Below, one piece after another: positions 33,511 through 43,345 of a stretch of DNA of 64,000 nt. Where the stretch lies: positions 1,065,001 to 1,129,000 of the forward strand of contig JACCIC010000165.1 of NCBI GenBank assembly GCA_018907035.1, read 5' to 3'. A program made the position numbers and the translations under genes. This stretch comes from Sycobia sp. Sy_11 (Eukaryota > Arthropoda > Insecta > Hymenoptera > Epichrysomallidae). Every line of letters starts with the position of its first letter. The first letter of the stretch is position 1. Under the pieces are notes generated by a model. The model had not been told where the DNA came from and ran no database searches. It saw only the letters and a program-made list of their open reading frames with translations.

Positions 33511-34795
33511 ATGGATGGACTTCGAGCAGCAATACAAAAAGATTTGCTCCGCGAAACAGAACAACGACATCTACGGTTAGTCAAGCATCTGACAATACTC
33601 AGAGATAGGCTAATCAGTTTTGAACTACAGTGCCTTTTTGGACACCCCGTTGGACCATGGCCATCACCACTGGTGCACAGCATAGATATAGCAGGAAACA
33701 ACAATATCCATTTGACGCATGGCCATACCTGCACCCGCAGTTTTTTCAACACTGCACCGTTACGCCGCATCCAGGAGGGACAAATGCGATAGAATTGGCT
33801 GACGATGGTCAACGTCAGCACAGCACCACCACGAATAATCGATCGTACATCCGGTGTACGGATAATACTTATTTATAAAGGAAGCGAGAGCAGGTCAACT
33901 GCTTAGACAGTGGAAAATCCAATTTTCCAGAGCTCCACGTGAAGACGTGGCGGAGTTTATTGACAGACTTCAAGGGACAGCCGAAAGTCCAGATATCCCA
34001 GAAGCTGAAATATTAAAATTAGTATCAGAAATACTATGTGGAGCAGCGAGATATGGACGAGGCCCATTCATTAAAAATGGAAAAACTTAGAAGATTTCAA
34101 AACAGCTCTGCGCGGACCATTTCCGCTAATAGACTATTCGCTGTGGCTGGAACAAGAGTTAAGGGACTGAACGAAAGGGTCTAAAGAATCCATCGCCTCC
34201 GACCTTCGAGGTATGAGAGTGTTGATCGACAAAATGTCACCAGCACTTTCAACCGAGATACAGCTCGATAGGATTTATAGGAACCTGCAACCCGAATACA
34301 TCGACAAAATAAATCGAAGCGATTTCAAATCGACCAATGAACTACAGTTGATTGGCCAGCATCTCGAACTAATGAAAGAGTTGAGAACTCGATACAAAAA
34401 ACCTCCACCCGTCGAGACCTGTATGGTCAGCACAGCAGCGTACTCTCCGTCTGAAAAAGCCAGCAGACATCCTAGGCTAGGAGCACTCGATGCTGACGAA
34501 CCCAAAGTCACAAAAAGACAGGTGACAATAATAAAGCCATCTGCACCAGTAGTAAGCTAGGTAAACGAAGGAATGGACCTCAGCGGCAAACGAAAAGATC
34601 CACATCGATCATATAACCCGACATCATCATATTCACGAGGCACGTTGCTCCAGAGGAGTGAACGAAGCACGAGTAGGCGCAGAAGTCCATCACCAACACC
34701 ACCCACCAGAGTCCATTCCCCATCACCTCCCCTTAATAACCGATACTCGCCACAGAGGCAATCAAGAAATTCCTTCCTCAACGTGGCCTGTTGAT
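33511..34795 (+). pseudogene. LTR retrotransposon Gag, degenerate
   Basis: The N-terminal piece is MDGLRAAIQKDLLRETEQRH (33511-33600). The middle is interrupted by several stops and frame changes. The capsid C-terminal domain is clear at 34120-34500: LWLEQELRD, then IASDLRGMRVLIDKMSPALS and DRIYRNLQPEYIDKINRSDF. Then a basic Arg/Ser/Pro-rich tail (SGKRKDPHRSYNPTSS; SERSTSRRRSPSPTPPTR) in another frame to 34795. No zinc knuckle and no pol follow, because a Penelope-like fragment replaces them. Gag would form the element's particle. Similar capsids occur in insect Ty3/gypsy elements; the exact family is not determined. Confidence 0.7.
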
Positions 34796-34796
34796 G

Positions 34797-35478
34797 ACTC
34801 CCTTAACAGTACCTACGTTGTTTCCGAATAGATGATTTAAGTTAAAATTTAACAACCCACCTGTCCATGTAGATTTTCTGTATCAATTTCATTTTACTCT
34901 GTTCTTAGTGACTCTAATAACATTGATGTCCAAAAAACTTAATCTAACTTGTCTAATTCTAATTCCTTTGTATATTTAATTCTATCGTGGATGAAAAAAC
35001 ATCCACTATTTCATCTACACACCTTTCTGGTACAATTGTAAAGATGTCATTAACATATCTTTTATAGATAATTGGTTCAAAATTCAACTTATTTAATACA
35101 TTTTTCCATTTCCAAATTAGCAATCACCGGTGATAAAAGTGATCCCATGGGATAGCCATATTTTTGTTCATAAAAATTATTTTGAAAAACAAATTGTGTT
35201 ATTAAAAACTAAATTTAATGACTATAAATTCATTTTTGTTAAGTTCGTGTGTTGTAAAGATGTCATCAACATATCTTTTATAGATAATTGGTTCCAAATT
35301 CAAATTCGTTCATAAAATTTTTGAAATCGATGATATGCCCGGTTAAACGTTCTAATCATAGTATCAAAAAATACCATCAACTTCAACCGTGAGTGTAGAG
35401 AAATCTTTCGAAACATAATTTCAAAATCATCAAAAATATGGCAAAAAAGATGACCAAAATACGTTTGTATCAGGTGAT

Positions 35479-35480
<2 letters not shown>
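34797..35480 (-). mobile_element. Penelope-like element RT fragment
   Basis: The minus-strand translation in mixed frames shows FVFQNNFYEQKYGYPMGSLL then SPVIANLEMEKC (about 35190-35100), the R/x-G-x-P-M-G-S-P-L-S-P-x-x-A-x-L block of Penelope RT. Next is YKRYVNDIFTIVPE (about 35065-35030), the catalytic box with Y-V-D-D changed to Y-V-N-D. Then a block equivalent to N-W-Y-R-K-x-T-x-S-x-R-x-L-N-x-x-S near 34900-34830. A second YKRYVDDIFT lies upstream at about 35285-35250, so the fragment is rearranged or duplicated. Confidence 0.8.
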
Positions 35481-35483
<3 letters not shown>

Positions 35484-35548
<65 letters not shown>

Positions 35549-35553
35549 ATATA
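35484..35553. repeat. (TA)n microsatellite, interrupted
   Basis: Long TA run with a TGTATATG interruption at about 35523. Confidence 0.95.
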
Positions 35554-35559
35554 ATATAT

Positions 35560-36021
35560 CGTCGCTTCTGTATAAAAAGGCCAGCGCAGACCGTTGTCTC
35601 GAGCCCTAAATTCTCGCACTCCCGGCGGGATCACGATCTCCGGCCCATTAGGGATTTTCACCTTCCTGGGCCGTGGGGGCTCCGAGATGGAAATCCGACG
35701 GAATCCTTCCGCCAGATTCGGAGGCACCGTACAAGATCTGTCTCGCTGCTGCCGATGGATTGGAGGGAGTGTGATTAGCGGCGGTGGAAAAACCAAGGGT
35801 CTTGGGCGCGTTTACAGCCGCTCCAGCCTCACCATTGGCCTCCTGGCCGTAGCCTCCAGTACTGCCTTATTCGTCGGCTGGTATTCTACCGCTGATGTTA
35901 TCTGCTGTGTGGTGGGCTGAGGGAAATACCCCTCATCTCCAACCACCTCTCCGAAATGCGAGGTGTCTTGAGCAGCTAACCAATGCTCAAGCTCGTACAG
36001 CTCCTGTGATGTCATCTTCAA
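35560..36021 (-). pseudogene. unrecognised ORF in two frames, Pro/Arg-rich
   Basis: The first part, 36021-35812, begins MKMTSQELYELEHWLAAQDT and continues with a Gln/Thr-rich segment. After a frame change, 35796-35560 reads FPPPLITLPPIHRQQRDRSC, then EGFRRISISEPPRPRKVKIP and PNGPEIVIPPGVREFRARDN. The composition is not low-complexity noise, and the length and start look like a genuine former ORF. It lies 460 bases beyond the end of the gypsy pol at 36484 on the same strand, so it could be an extra 3' ORF of that element or part of another one. No family recognised. Confidence 0.45.
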
Positions 36022-36227
36022 TATTGTAGGGAATTGTAAAGCCCATGTCTATATACAAAATTATTTGTATACTTAATCGATCATTTTAACACTGTGTCTT
36101 GATCCTGTGTGTGTGCAGAATATACATTCTCCATCGTGAGTCGCGTTTATTTAAGAAAACAACCTCTTTCCTCCCGATTCATTTCCCAGCCGTATTGTTA
36201 ATAGGTTTTTAACCAATGTACATTACT

Positions 36228-36370
36228 ATACAAAATTATTAATTCGCTATATAAAATTATTAACTCGCTACATAAAAAATTATTAACTCGCTACATACAA
36301 AATTATTAACTCGCTATATAAAATCATTAACTTGCTATATAAAATTATTAACACGCTATATACAAAATTA
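36228..36370. repeat. short tandem repeat, ~23-25-bp unit
   Basis: About six copies of AAAATTATTAACTCGCTATA with small variants (ATTCGC, ACTTGC, ACACGC; CTACATACAA). It lies in the place expected for the 3' non-coding end or LTR of the adjacent gypsy element. Confidence 0.9.
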
Positions 36371-36483
36371 TTTACAGAGATATCGATTACTTAATTTAAC
36401 TTAATTATCCTATTTACTTATTACTATTGCCGGAAATGTACAATATTTTACAAATTTACAAAATTAATTATCATTTACAAAAT

Positions 36484-37926
36484 TCACGTATCGTGACCGG
36501 TGTACGGTTTAATGTCCTTGACATGAATTTTTTCTATTAGTTTCCCATCTGCCCCTTGCAGATTATATATGGCTGGGGAAACTTTCTTTATTACTGCAAA
36601 TGGCCCACTATATTTTTCGCAAAGCTTTGCATTGAGCTGATTTGCTTTGTTTGACAGTATGTGTTTGACGCTTCAGTACTTGTTTACCAACACGTGGCTG
36701 CCAATCACGTCGGCGTAGGTCATAATATTTTCTCTGCCGTGAGTAAGACTGTGCCGCTTTTATTTTGGCCAGCTCACGTGCTTCTTGAATATTCCTTATC
36801 CTTTCTTTTGCTTTCTATTTTGAACGCTGTCCTATTTCTTGTATCAGGATACTTGGTGCGCTTAGCTCTCGTCCGAATTTTAAATAATCTGGCGTATAAC
36901 CCGTGCTATCGTGCACGGCTGTGTTATACGCGAAAAAATTTTGTTTAGATAATTATCCCATGTTTTTTGGGATATATCTATGTGCTGTTTTACCATAGTT
37001 TTTACAGTGCGATTTACCCGTTCAACAGGATTGCACTGGGGTGAATACGGTGGCGTATTTCGATGAGTAATTTTCGAATTTTTTAATATTTGGCGAAATT
37101 CATTCGAAATAAATTGTCTACCGTTATCACTCACTATTACTTGCGGGCATCCAAAACGTAATATAATTTGTTCTTGGATTGCCCGTCCTATGGCAGCACT
37201 CGTTGCTTTTCGTAATGCACGTAGCTCGATCCATTTCGTTAATCGATCCTGCATTACAAGAAGCATAATATGTCCGTTATTCGATCGTGGGAGAGGACCC
37301 ACCAAATCAACAGAGACCATCTCCCATGGCTGTGTTACATTTGTCGCGTGCATTTTTCCCGCCGGGGCTGACTGCTGTGCTTTATGCTTTTGACAGATTA
37401 TACACGCGCGTACGTACCGTGTGGCTTCACGGAACATGTCTGGCCAGTAGTAGCTTTTAGCTAATTTTGTTAAAGTTTTAGCTACTCCTAAATGTCCTGC
37501 TGCGGATTCATCGTGGTTTTCTTTCAATATTCGCTGTTTTTCTGAGTCATTTATACATATTTCCCATTCGCTTAATTCATTTGTTTCATTAAAATCAAGC
37601 GTGTGTAATATGTGCCGATACAATCTATTGCCTTTTATCCTGTAATCCGGAAAATCTTTCGGATTTCCTGATACCGATTTATAAATTTTCTCGTACCATT
37701 TATTTTCCATTTTCGATATCGCATTTATTTCGACTGGATTCCATGAAAGTATATCGGCCACGTTGTTTTCTGTCCCTTTTCGATACTGTATATCGAAATC
37801 CCATTGAGCTAATTCCAGTGCCCATCGTGCTAACCTTTCTGATGGATTATCTAACTTCTCCAACCATTTTAATATTTGGTGATCCGTTACTACCGTAAAC
37901 GGATAACCTTCCAGATATGGGCGCAT
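36484..37926 (-). pseudogene. gypsy RNase H end and integrase
   Basis: One 348-codon frame (37926-36880), plus its continuation in another frame to a stop at 36484. It begins with the RNase H end (YPFTVVTDHQILKWLEKLDN; the spacer ENNVADILSW has S where R is usual). The integrase keeps the zinc finger (HDESAAGH and CIICQKH), the first catalytic Asp (VSVDLVGPLPRS), the second (VIVSDNGRQFISNEF) and the Glu (PPYSPQCNPVERVNRT): a full D,D35E triad. After a frameshift near 36930 it continues as FFAYNTAVHDSTGYTPDYLK and finally IHVKDIKPYTGHDT before the stop. It inserts element DNA into chromosomes. It is the best preserved enzyme domain in the window. Confidence 0.93.
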
Positions 37927-37929
37927 TTT

Positions 37930-39048
37930 TCATATGCCCCACCGCACAGCTAAACATTCCAATTCAGTGACGGAATAATTTTTTTCTGCTGGATTTAGTG
38001 TGCGGCTGGCATATGCAATGACGTTCTGTTTTTCTCCGTTTATCTGTGTTAGCACAGCTCCTAGGCCAAGTAAATTCGCATCTATTTGCAGGACAAAAGG
38101 CAGATTCCAATTTGGACATGCCAAAACAGCAGCTTCCGTTAAGTTTTTCTTTAGCTCTTCAAAAGACGTTGCTTGATCCTGTGTCCATGTCCATTCTATT
38201 TTCTTCTTTAATAGTATATTTAACGGTGCTGCTCTTTTTGAAACATCTTTGGAAAGCATTCCAAAAATCTTTTCAATTCCTTTTGATTTTTAGGTGGTGG
38301 TATTGCTGAAATTGCTTTAATTTTTTCAGGATCTGTTCGAATTCCCTGTGCATCAACCACGTGTCCCAGATACGTAAGTTGTGACCTTGCAAATTTGAAT
38401 TTTTCTGGATTCGGCTTTAATTTTGCAGCCTGTAACCTTTCAAAGACTGTCTTCAGCATTTCTTTATGTTCCTTATATGTCTCGGTGACGATAATTATGT
38501 CATCAAGATATGCAAATTCATTTGGCGCCATATCGGGTGTAATAATTATATCTAGCAGTCTCTGAAACGTTGCTGCGGCAGTATGTAAACTAAAAGGCAT
38601 TACATTGAACTCATAAAGGCCTCGTCCTGGCACTGTAAAAGCCATAAGAGGCTTACTTTCTTCTGTTAAATTAATTTGCCAATAGCCATTATTGAGGTCA
38701 ATAGTTGATAGTATTCGTGCACCCTGCAACTTATCAAGAATTGACTGTATTTTTGGCAGTGGATAAGCATCCTTTTTCGAAACTTTTTTTAGACAGCGAA
38801 AATCCACACAAAGTCGAGGTTTTGTCGTCTTTTTTCCTTGCGATTACCATAGGACTACTCCATGGGCTGTCGGACGGTCGTATTATGCCCTCCTTAATCA
38901 TTTTATCAACTTCCTCGTTGATAATTTTTTGCATTGCCGGGTTTCTAGCTCGGTAACGTTGTTTTAAAGGCGTAGTGTCCGTCAGTCGTATTTCATGTTT
39001 TACACAAAGCGTAGCCCCTTTAATAGAATTAAATTTTTCCATTTCCAT
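37930..39048 (-). pseudogene. gypsy reverse transcriptase and RNase H start
   Basis: N-terminal piece 39048-38734 (RYRARNPAMQKIINEEVDKM, IRPSDSPWSSPMVIARKKDD). Main palm piece 38807-38220: ARILSTIDLNNGYWQI with the first catalytic Asp, then AYLDDIIIVTETYKEH with intact Y-L-D-D, and LTYLGHVVDAQGIRTDPEKI in the thumb. The next frame, 38259-37930, has ATSFEELKKNLTEAAVLACP and QIDANLLGLGAVLTQ, where the RNase H D-A-S is D-A-N. Frameshifts near 38240 and 38770 break it. Confidence 0.92.
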
Positions 39049-39086
39049 ATGTATAAAATTTTCTAAATCTATCTTTTGCTGTGCTG

Positions 39087-39407
39087 TTAACTCTTGTAAT
39101 TCTGTTTGGTTCTGAATACTTGAAATTTGATTGATAAATATATTATACTATTTCTATGTTTTTTTCCTTTCAATAAAACGTCGATGTCCAATTTAGTTAA
39201 AATATCCATTCCTAAGATAATTTTACTACTTAATTTATTCATTACATAAAATTTTTGATTTACGTAATAATTTTTTATCTTGACTGTGTCTTTTATCCCC
39301 TTCATTTCGGATATCAATGCACCGTTTGCCAGTATTGCTGTTTTGGATTTTTCTCCCGCAGTCCAATTGCATTTATCTTTGCAATGTTTTATATTTCTTT
39401 TGGCCAA
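39087..39407 (-). pseudogene. gypsy aspartic protease fragment
   Basis: The frame ends with KLSSKIILGMDILTKLDIDV, the conserved I-L-G-M-D-x-L segment after the flap of the protease. ANGALISEMKGIKDTVKIKN precedes it. The catalytic D-T-G lies upstream in a disrupted part and is not seen in this frame. Confidence 0.7.
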
Positions 39408-40350
39408 TGTTTACTATTACAAAATAGCGTAAATCTAATTGTTAGTCGGCCGGGCCTGTGATGATCCGGCTGCGATTTCGTTTCCCGACTTTTGGCATTT
39501 GCAATCGCGCGAAAATACGCCGTCTTTACCACACCGGGTGCAAAATTTTCTTTGCGCGTTTTTACATTGAAAGTGTGTATGGCCTTGTTGCTTGCAACGC
39601 CAGCAACATTTACTTTTGTCATACGACGTCGTAATTGCGATAATTGTGTTTCGTGGTTTCACAAATGATCGATGATTTTTGGAAGTGATCGATGAATTCT
39701 CCTTCCATTCTATTTAATTTTTCGCAAACGGTTTCCACCTTCCGCACTAAATCGCTTACAGAGGCTATGTTTTCTTTTGCAACATATAATTGCAATTCAG
39801 GCAACATATTTTCGTACAAATTATCTATTTGTGTACGAATATCTAAGCCTCCACGACGTCTCATTAACGTACATAAAGCGTTCGCGTAATCTACAATCGA
39901 TTCCATCGATTTCTGTTTCCGATCTATTATTTGTCTATCCAAGTGTCGTTGTTCATTCGGAGGTAAATAAAATTCTCTCATTAATTTCTACAATTCCTCC
40001 CATGTCGTGATAATCCTGGCAAAATTTCGAAACCATTATTGCGCGTCGCCTCTTAACAATTCCGGTAAGCCCTGTAACAATTGTGCATCTGTTAGGCCGT
40101 AGACAGCACACAATTCCGAAACTCTTTCCAGGAATGCATGAACATTTTTCCCGTCGAAATGGCAATTCCTTTTTCTCATCTGATCGGCTATTTTTTCCGC
40201 CGGATTAATTGGAATATTCGCCATGATTTGATTCAGTGCTATGAGTATATTATTTTCTCCTAATAGTGGAGACGATGTATTTTCCAATTTCTCCGTGAGC
40301 AATTGCTGCTCATCGGGCGTCTTATCGTGCTCTTCTATGTAATCCGGCAC
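39389..40350 (-). pseudogene. gypsy Gag with zinc knuckles
   Basis: Three overlapping frames. 40350-40036 has an acidic N terminus (MPDYIEEHDKTPDEQQLLTE) and KRNCHFDGKNVHAFLERVSE, the start of the capsid. 39981-39619 continues the capsid (MREFYLPPNEQRHLDRQIID, VDYANALCTLMRRRGGLD). 39662-39435 carries the nucleocapsid: CWRCKQQGHTHFQC is a good CX2CX4HX4C knuckle, while CTRCGKDGVFSRDC has lost the histidine. Frameshifts near 39990 and 39640 disrupt the gene. Confidence 0.88.
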
Positions 40351-40648
40351 GTCGTCTGGCTTATCATCAAAAAATTCCGGATTTTGACTTACGTATCGAA
40401 CTAATCTCTGCCGGAGTTGAACAACATTGCCGTCTAACTTAAATCGAATTTTGCTAATTCTATAAGCATCTGCTCCCTACGAAGCTTATATATCCACGAG
40501 ACCTTCATTGTTTCCATTCGATTTGACAATATTGTTATCTACTCTAAATATCCCATCCAGCAAATAATTTCGTTTACTATATCCAAATTCAAAATTTAAC
40601 AAAGTTTAAATAGTGTTAATTTAAACACGACTGTGTCCATGAATTCTG

Positions 40649-40663
40649 CCTGTTCGGGCGCCA
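40649..40663 (-). promoter_or_regulatory. primer-binding site, tRNA-Lys(TTT)
   Basis: The minus strand reads TGGCGCCCGAACAGG, an exact 15-base complement of the 3' end of tRNA-Lys(TTT). It directly follows an LTR end reading TGTTACA (40670-40664). This fixes the inner edge of the 5' LTR at 40664 and the orientation of the element. Confidence 0.9.
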
Positions 40664-41040
40664 TGTAACATAGCACTTTGGTGAGAGCTAATTCGTGCTC
40701 CGGCTCAACGCGCCTCGGCCCCGATCGCTCAACACGCCATCGGGTTCTTTTCACCCCACCAAAGGCTATGTTCTATTCGTTTTACTTGCATAAGCGAGTG
40801 GCTCCGGCTCAACCCTCCTCGGCCCCTAGTCGCTCACCGCGCCACTACGTTCGCTTGTGCAAGCTAAATTTATTTATTTGTAGTTGTAATTATTTATGGT
40901 GCGTACTGTACTTTGGCCTACGCTCAACACGCCTAGGCCCTTGGTCGCTCAACGCGCCACCAAGTTTGTTCTAATACGTACCGTACCGCGAAATCCAATT
41001 CTTACTCTCGCTCAACCCGCCAGAGTTCGAATTGGATTTA
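40664..41040 (-). repeat. 5' LTR (inner part) with repeated GC-rich motif
   Basis: Inner edge set by the primer site. It contains four spaced copies of a motif near GGCTCAACGCGCCTCGGCCC and TCGCTCAACGCGCCA (about 40701, 40805, 40919 and a short one at 41008), spaced about 100 bases apart. The outer LTR boundary is not known. Confidence 0.6.
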
Positions 41041-41402
41041 TTTTATTTATTTAGATTTTCTTTTTTGACTTTGCTGCATGTTGGTATTTAATAAATTTTT
41101 ATTTATTTTAGAACAACAAAAATTTATTTAACAAAATATTATAAAAAATAATTAACAAAAATACAAAAAAAAAAACTAATTAATTTATTTATTTCGACAC
41201 TGCCGAACTAGCCTCTGATATCGACTTGTTTAGTCGCGCCATTATCCGCTAAAACAAATAAAATTATAAAATATATTTTTTTTTTTGTTATTTAACGTCG
41301 CTCTATTTATGCTTCCAAATATTGGTGCTAATCAGCGACGGAGGTCTACGATGTGTTTGTAAACAAAGCACATGTAAATTATTACAGCGGTGCTTGTGTC
41401 AA
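41041..41402. other. AT-rich stretch, no gene
   Basis: A- and T-rich sequence between the GC-rich repeat and the tRNA-like head. It may be part of the same LTR or of a SINE tail. Confidence 0.4.
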
Positions 41403-41478
41403 TCGGCCGAGACCGGGATTCGAACTCGGACTACTTAGTTAGTAGTCCTTCGCTCTAGCGATCGAGCCATCGTAGGCC
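41403..41478 (-). repeat. tRNA-like sequence, probable SINE head or tRNA pseudogene
   Basis: On the minus strand, GGCCTACGATGGCTCGATCG begins a tRNA-like fold: an A-box-like TGGCTCGATCGCTAGAGC with a GCTC/GAGC D stem, a hairpin GGACTACT-AACTA-AGTAGTCC at the anticodon position, and a B box GAGTTCGAATCCC in a T arm. Acceptor pairing is only GGCC/GGCC and the anticodon stem is too long, so it is not a functional tRNA. Internal RNA polymerase III promoter boxes make a tRNA-derived SINE likely. Confidence 0.65.
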
Positions 41479-42032
41479 TCATAAAATATATTTATTTTAA
41501 GATTTAGAAATTTAAAAATTATATTTGACTTAAAATTAACGCTCCGCGTGAGCGTAATTACAAATTTTATTTATTATTCTATTTTACGTGATCGCGTCCC
41601 GCCCTGGGTGTGCTGACCCCTATGACCCGCTATCGCGCCGACGACAGGTCCTCCTCGAATAGCCAGTTTCGAGGTCGCTGGCACACTGAAATTTCGGAGT
41701 CAGTGCGGGTCTATTTGAGAATTGTGAGAGAGCGCTCGATCTCCCCTTACCACACTGTACCGCGCCTAAGAACTATGCAGCACCGTCGCCGCTCGCGAGA
41801 ATTCGCAAATCAATTCGCGAATTCTCGCTCTCCGCTGCTCTTCGGGCCGCAGGCGGCTTTGCTCAGAGCGCTCGCGCGTCTTCGCCGTGCTGCCGGCGCT
41901 TTATCCCCGCGCCACGCCGCGCCATGAAGCCTTCGGCGCTCCCCCTTCGCCGCGCCGCGCCGCGCCGCGCCGCTCGCGACTTCGCGACTTATATACAATA
42001 TATAATATTTGCGCGAGACTATTGTCTCATCG

Positions 42033-42078
<46 letters not shown>

Positions 42079-42330
42079 TGTCCACCGACTTGGCAGTCAC
42101 GCATTTACGCGTTTGGTTTAAAATGCGATTGTTCGCGGGTGATTGCGAATCCCGCATTTGCGAACCACGAAAGTGCATGCCAAGTAAACAAATGCGAAGA
42201 TGAACTCGAAAAGGAATGAGCACGTGTCTTCTCGCTCCAGCCGTCAAGCAGTTGACACACTTTTCACCTCGACCTTCGCCATCTCTGTCGAGACGCGCCC
42301 ACATCTCATACAAGGAGACGGAGTACTAGT

Positions 42331-42369
<39 letters not shown>

Positions 42370-43345
42370 AGAAAGCGAGAGAGGACAGCTCCGGCAGCCA
42401 GTGTATCGATGGTAAGTAGCCTATGATTTCTTTTATATGTATTTTAACTCCCTCCCGGATAAGACAAAAGAATAGGTTCGAGTCAGGCTCCGCCGTCGCT
42501 GTTTAGTGCGAACACCCGCGACCGTCGCGTTCGCCTTACATGTCGTGTCTCCTTCTCAACCCTCTTCTTTGCAAGGCATTTTACCGAAACAACGTATATC
42601 ATTAGAGTTGTTTCGGCTGATTGTGTCAGGTACAGCATTGATGGGATAAGCAAATAGTTTATTTTATAATTTATTTTATAATTGAGCCATTGTTTGCTCA
42701 TTTACCTTTATACGTCCTCGCCCACCGACGCTGTGTTATCGCACTGCTTTTAATCACGTGGGTTGGCTATATTATTTTATGTTTCTCGGTCAGCCCCTTC
42801 GTTATTTCAAGCGGCATCGCTGTCTACTGGTATTTTGTTACGTGGTAGGGCGAATCACCAGTGCGACGTTGGTGTAAAACGATAGTAGTCATTTGTGACT
42901 TTTCAGGTACAATAACTGATGAATCCGAGGCCATTTGCGCGTGAAGTCCACCTTTACTTATTCAGGTAGACCTTTGCCCCTGGCATATGATTATCATGCC
43001 TGGCTGCGCAGTTCCTAGTGCGCCTACAATCATTTGCAGTATATGCGCGACTGTGAGTACTTCGCTTCTCACATAGGTCTCTTCACTTTCAATAGCACTT
43101 TAAGTAGACACCTGGCGTATCGTCTTCTCTTTTGTCTCCAACTTGCTTCGCTATCGCTTTCCCCCTTCCAAAAGGATACGGCAGGGATAGACGGCTGTGG
43201 GCAGTATCTGCAGGTGTGCACATAACGGGTCGCTCTGCGATATCTGCAACAGAATTTCTTATTCTGAGGGTGCAGGCTGGCAGCCTAATAATACTCTTTC
43301 TCACCAAAAATCCAAAAGCCGCCCGGGTTGCTGCTGTCTCTCTTT
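41479..43345. other. GC-richer region, no gene recognised
   Basis: 41.6-42.0 kb is GC-rich with CGCCGCG runs and an inverted repeat at 41795-41828. TA run at 42038-42072, GA run at 42333-42361. ORFs in this stretch overlap on both strands and resemble no family. A plus-strand start MPGCAVP near 42998 resembles a THAP beginning but does not continue as one. The stretch may hold one or more unrecognised LTRs. Confidence 0.4.
41795..41828. repeat. perfect 12-bp inverted repeat
   Basis: GCGAGAATTCGC at 41795-41806 and its exact reverse complement at 41817-41828, separated by 10 bases, within a GC-rich stretch. Confidence 0.85.

Larger units (their letters stand above)
36484..40664 (-). mobile_element. 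Ty3/gypsy retrotransposon with nearly complete gag-pol
   Basis: Minus-strand element with order LTR (right of 40664), primer-binding site 40663-40649, gag (about 40350-39435), protease (39407-39087), RT (39048-38220), RNase H (38259-about 37750), integrase (to 36484). All canonical pol domains can be followed, broken by a handful of frameshifts and stops. No matching 3' LTR was found left of 36484, so the element is one-sided. Confidence 0.92.

Noticed and set aside
36661..36948. Plus-strand ORFs over the gypsy integrase and RT (also 37190, 38046, 38705)
   Set aside because: Antisense of well recognised pol domains.
41403..41478. Functional tRNA gene with AAC or similar anticodon
   Set aside because: Acceptor arms pair over only four bases and the anticodon stem is eight bases long, so a normal cloverleaf is not possible.
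41610..42313. Several overlapping Arg/Ala-rich ORFs on both strands
   Set aside because: GC-rich repeats and CGCCGCG runs create open frames in many frames at once; no domain recognised.
42998..43075. Plus-strand MPGCAVP start resembling a THAP zinc finger
   Set aside because: Only the first seven residues fit; the expected Cys/His spacing and the AVPTIF box do not follow in any frame.
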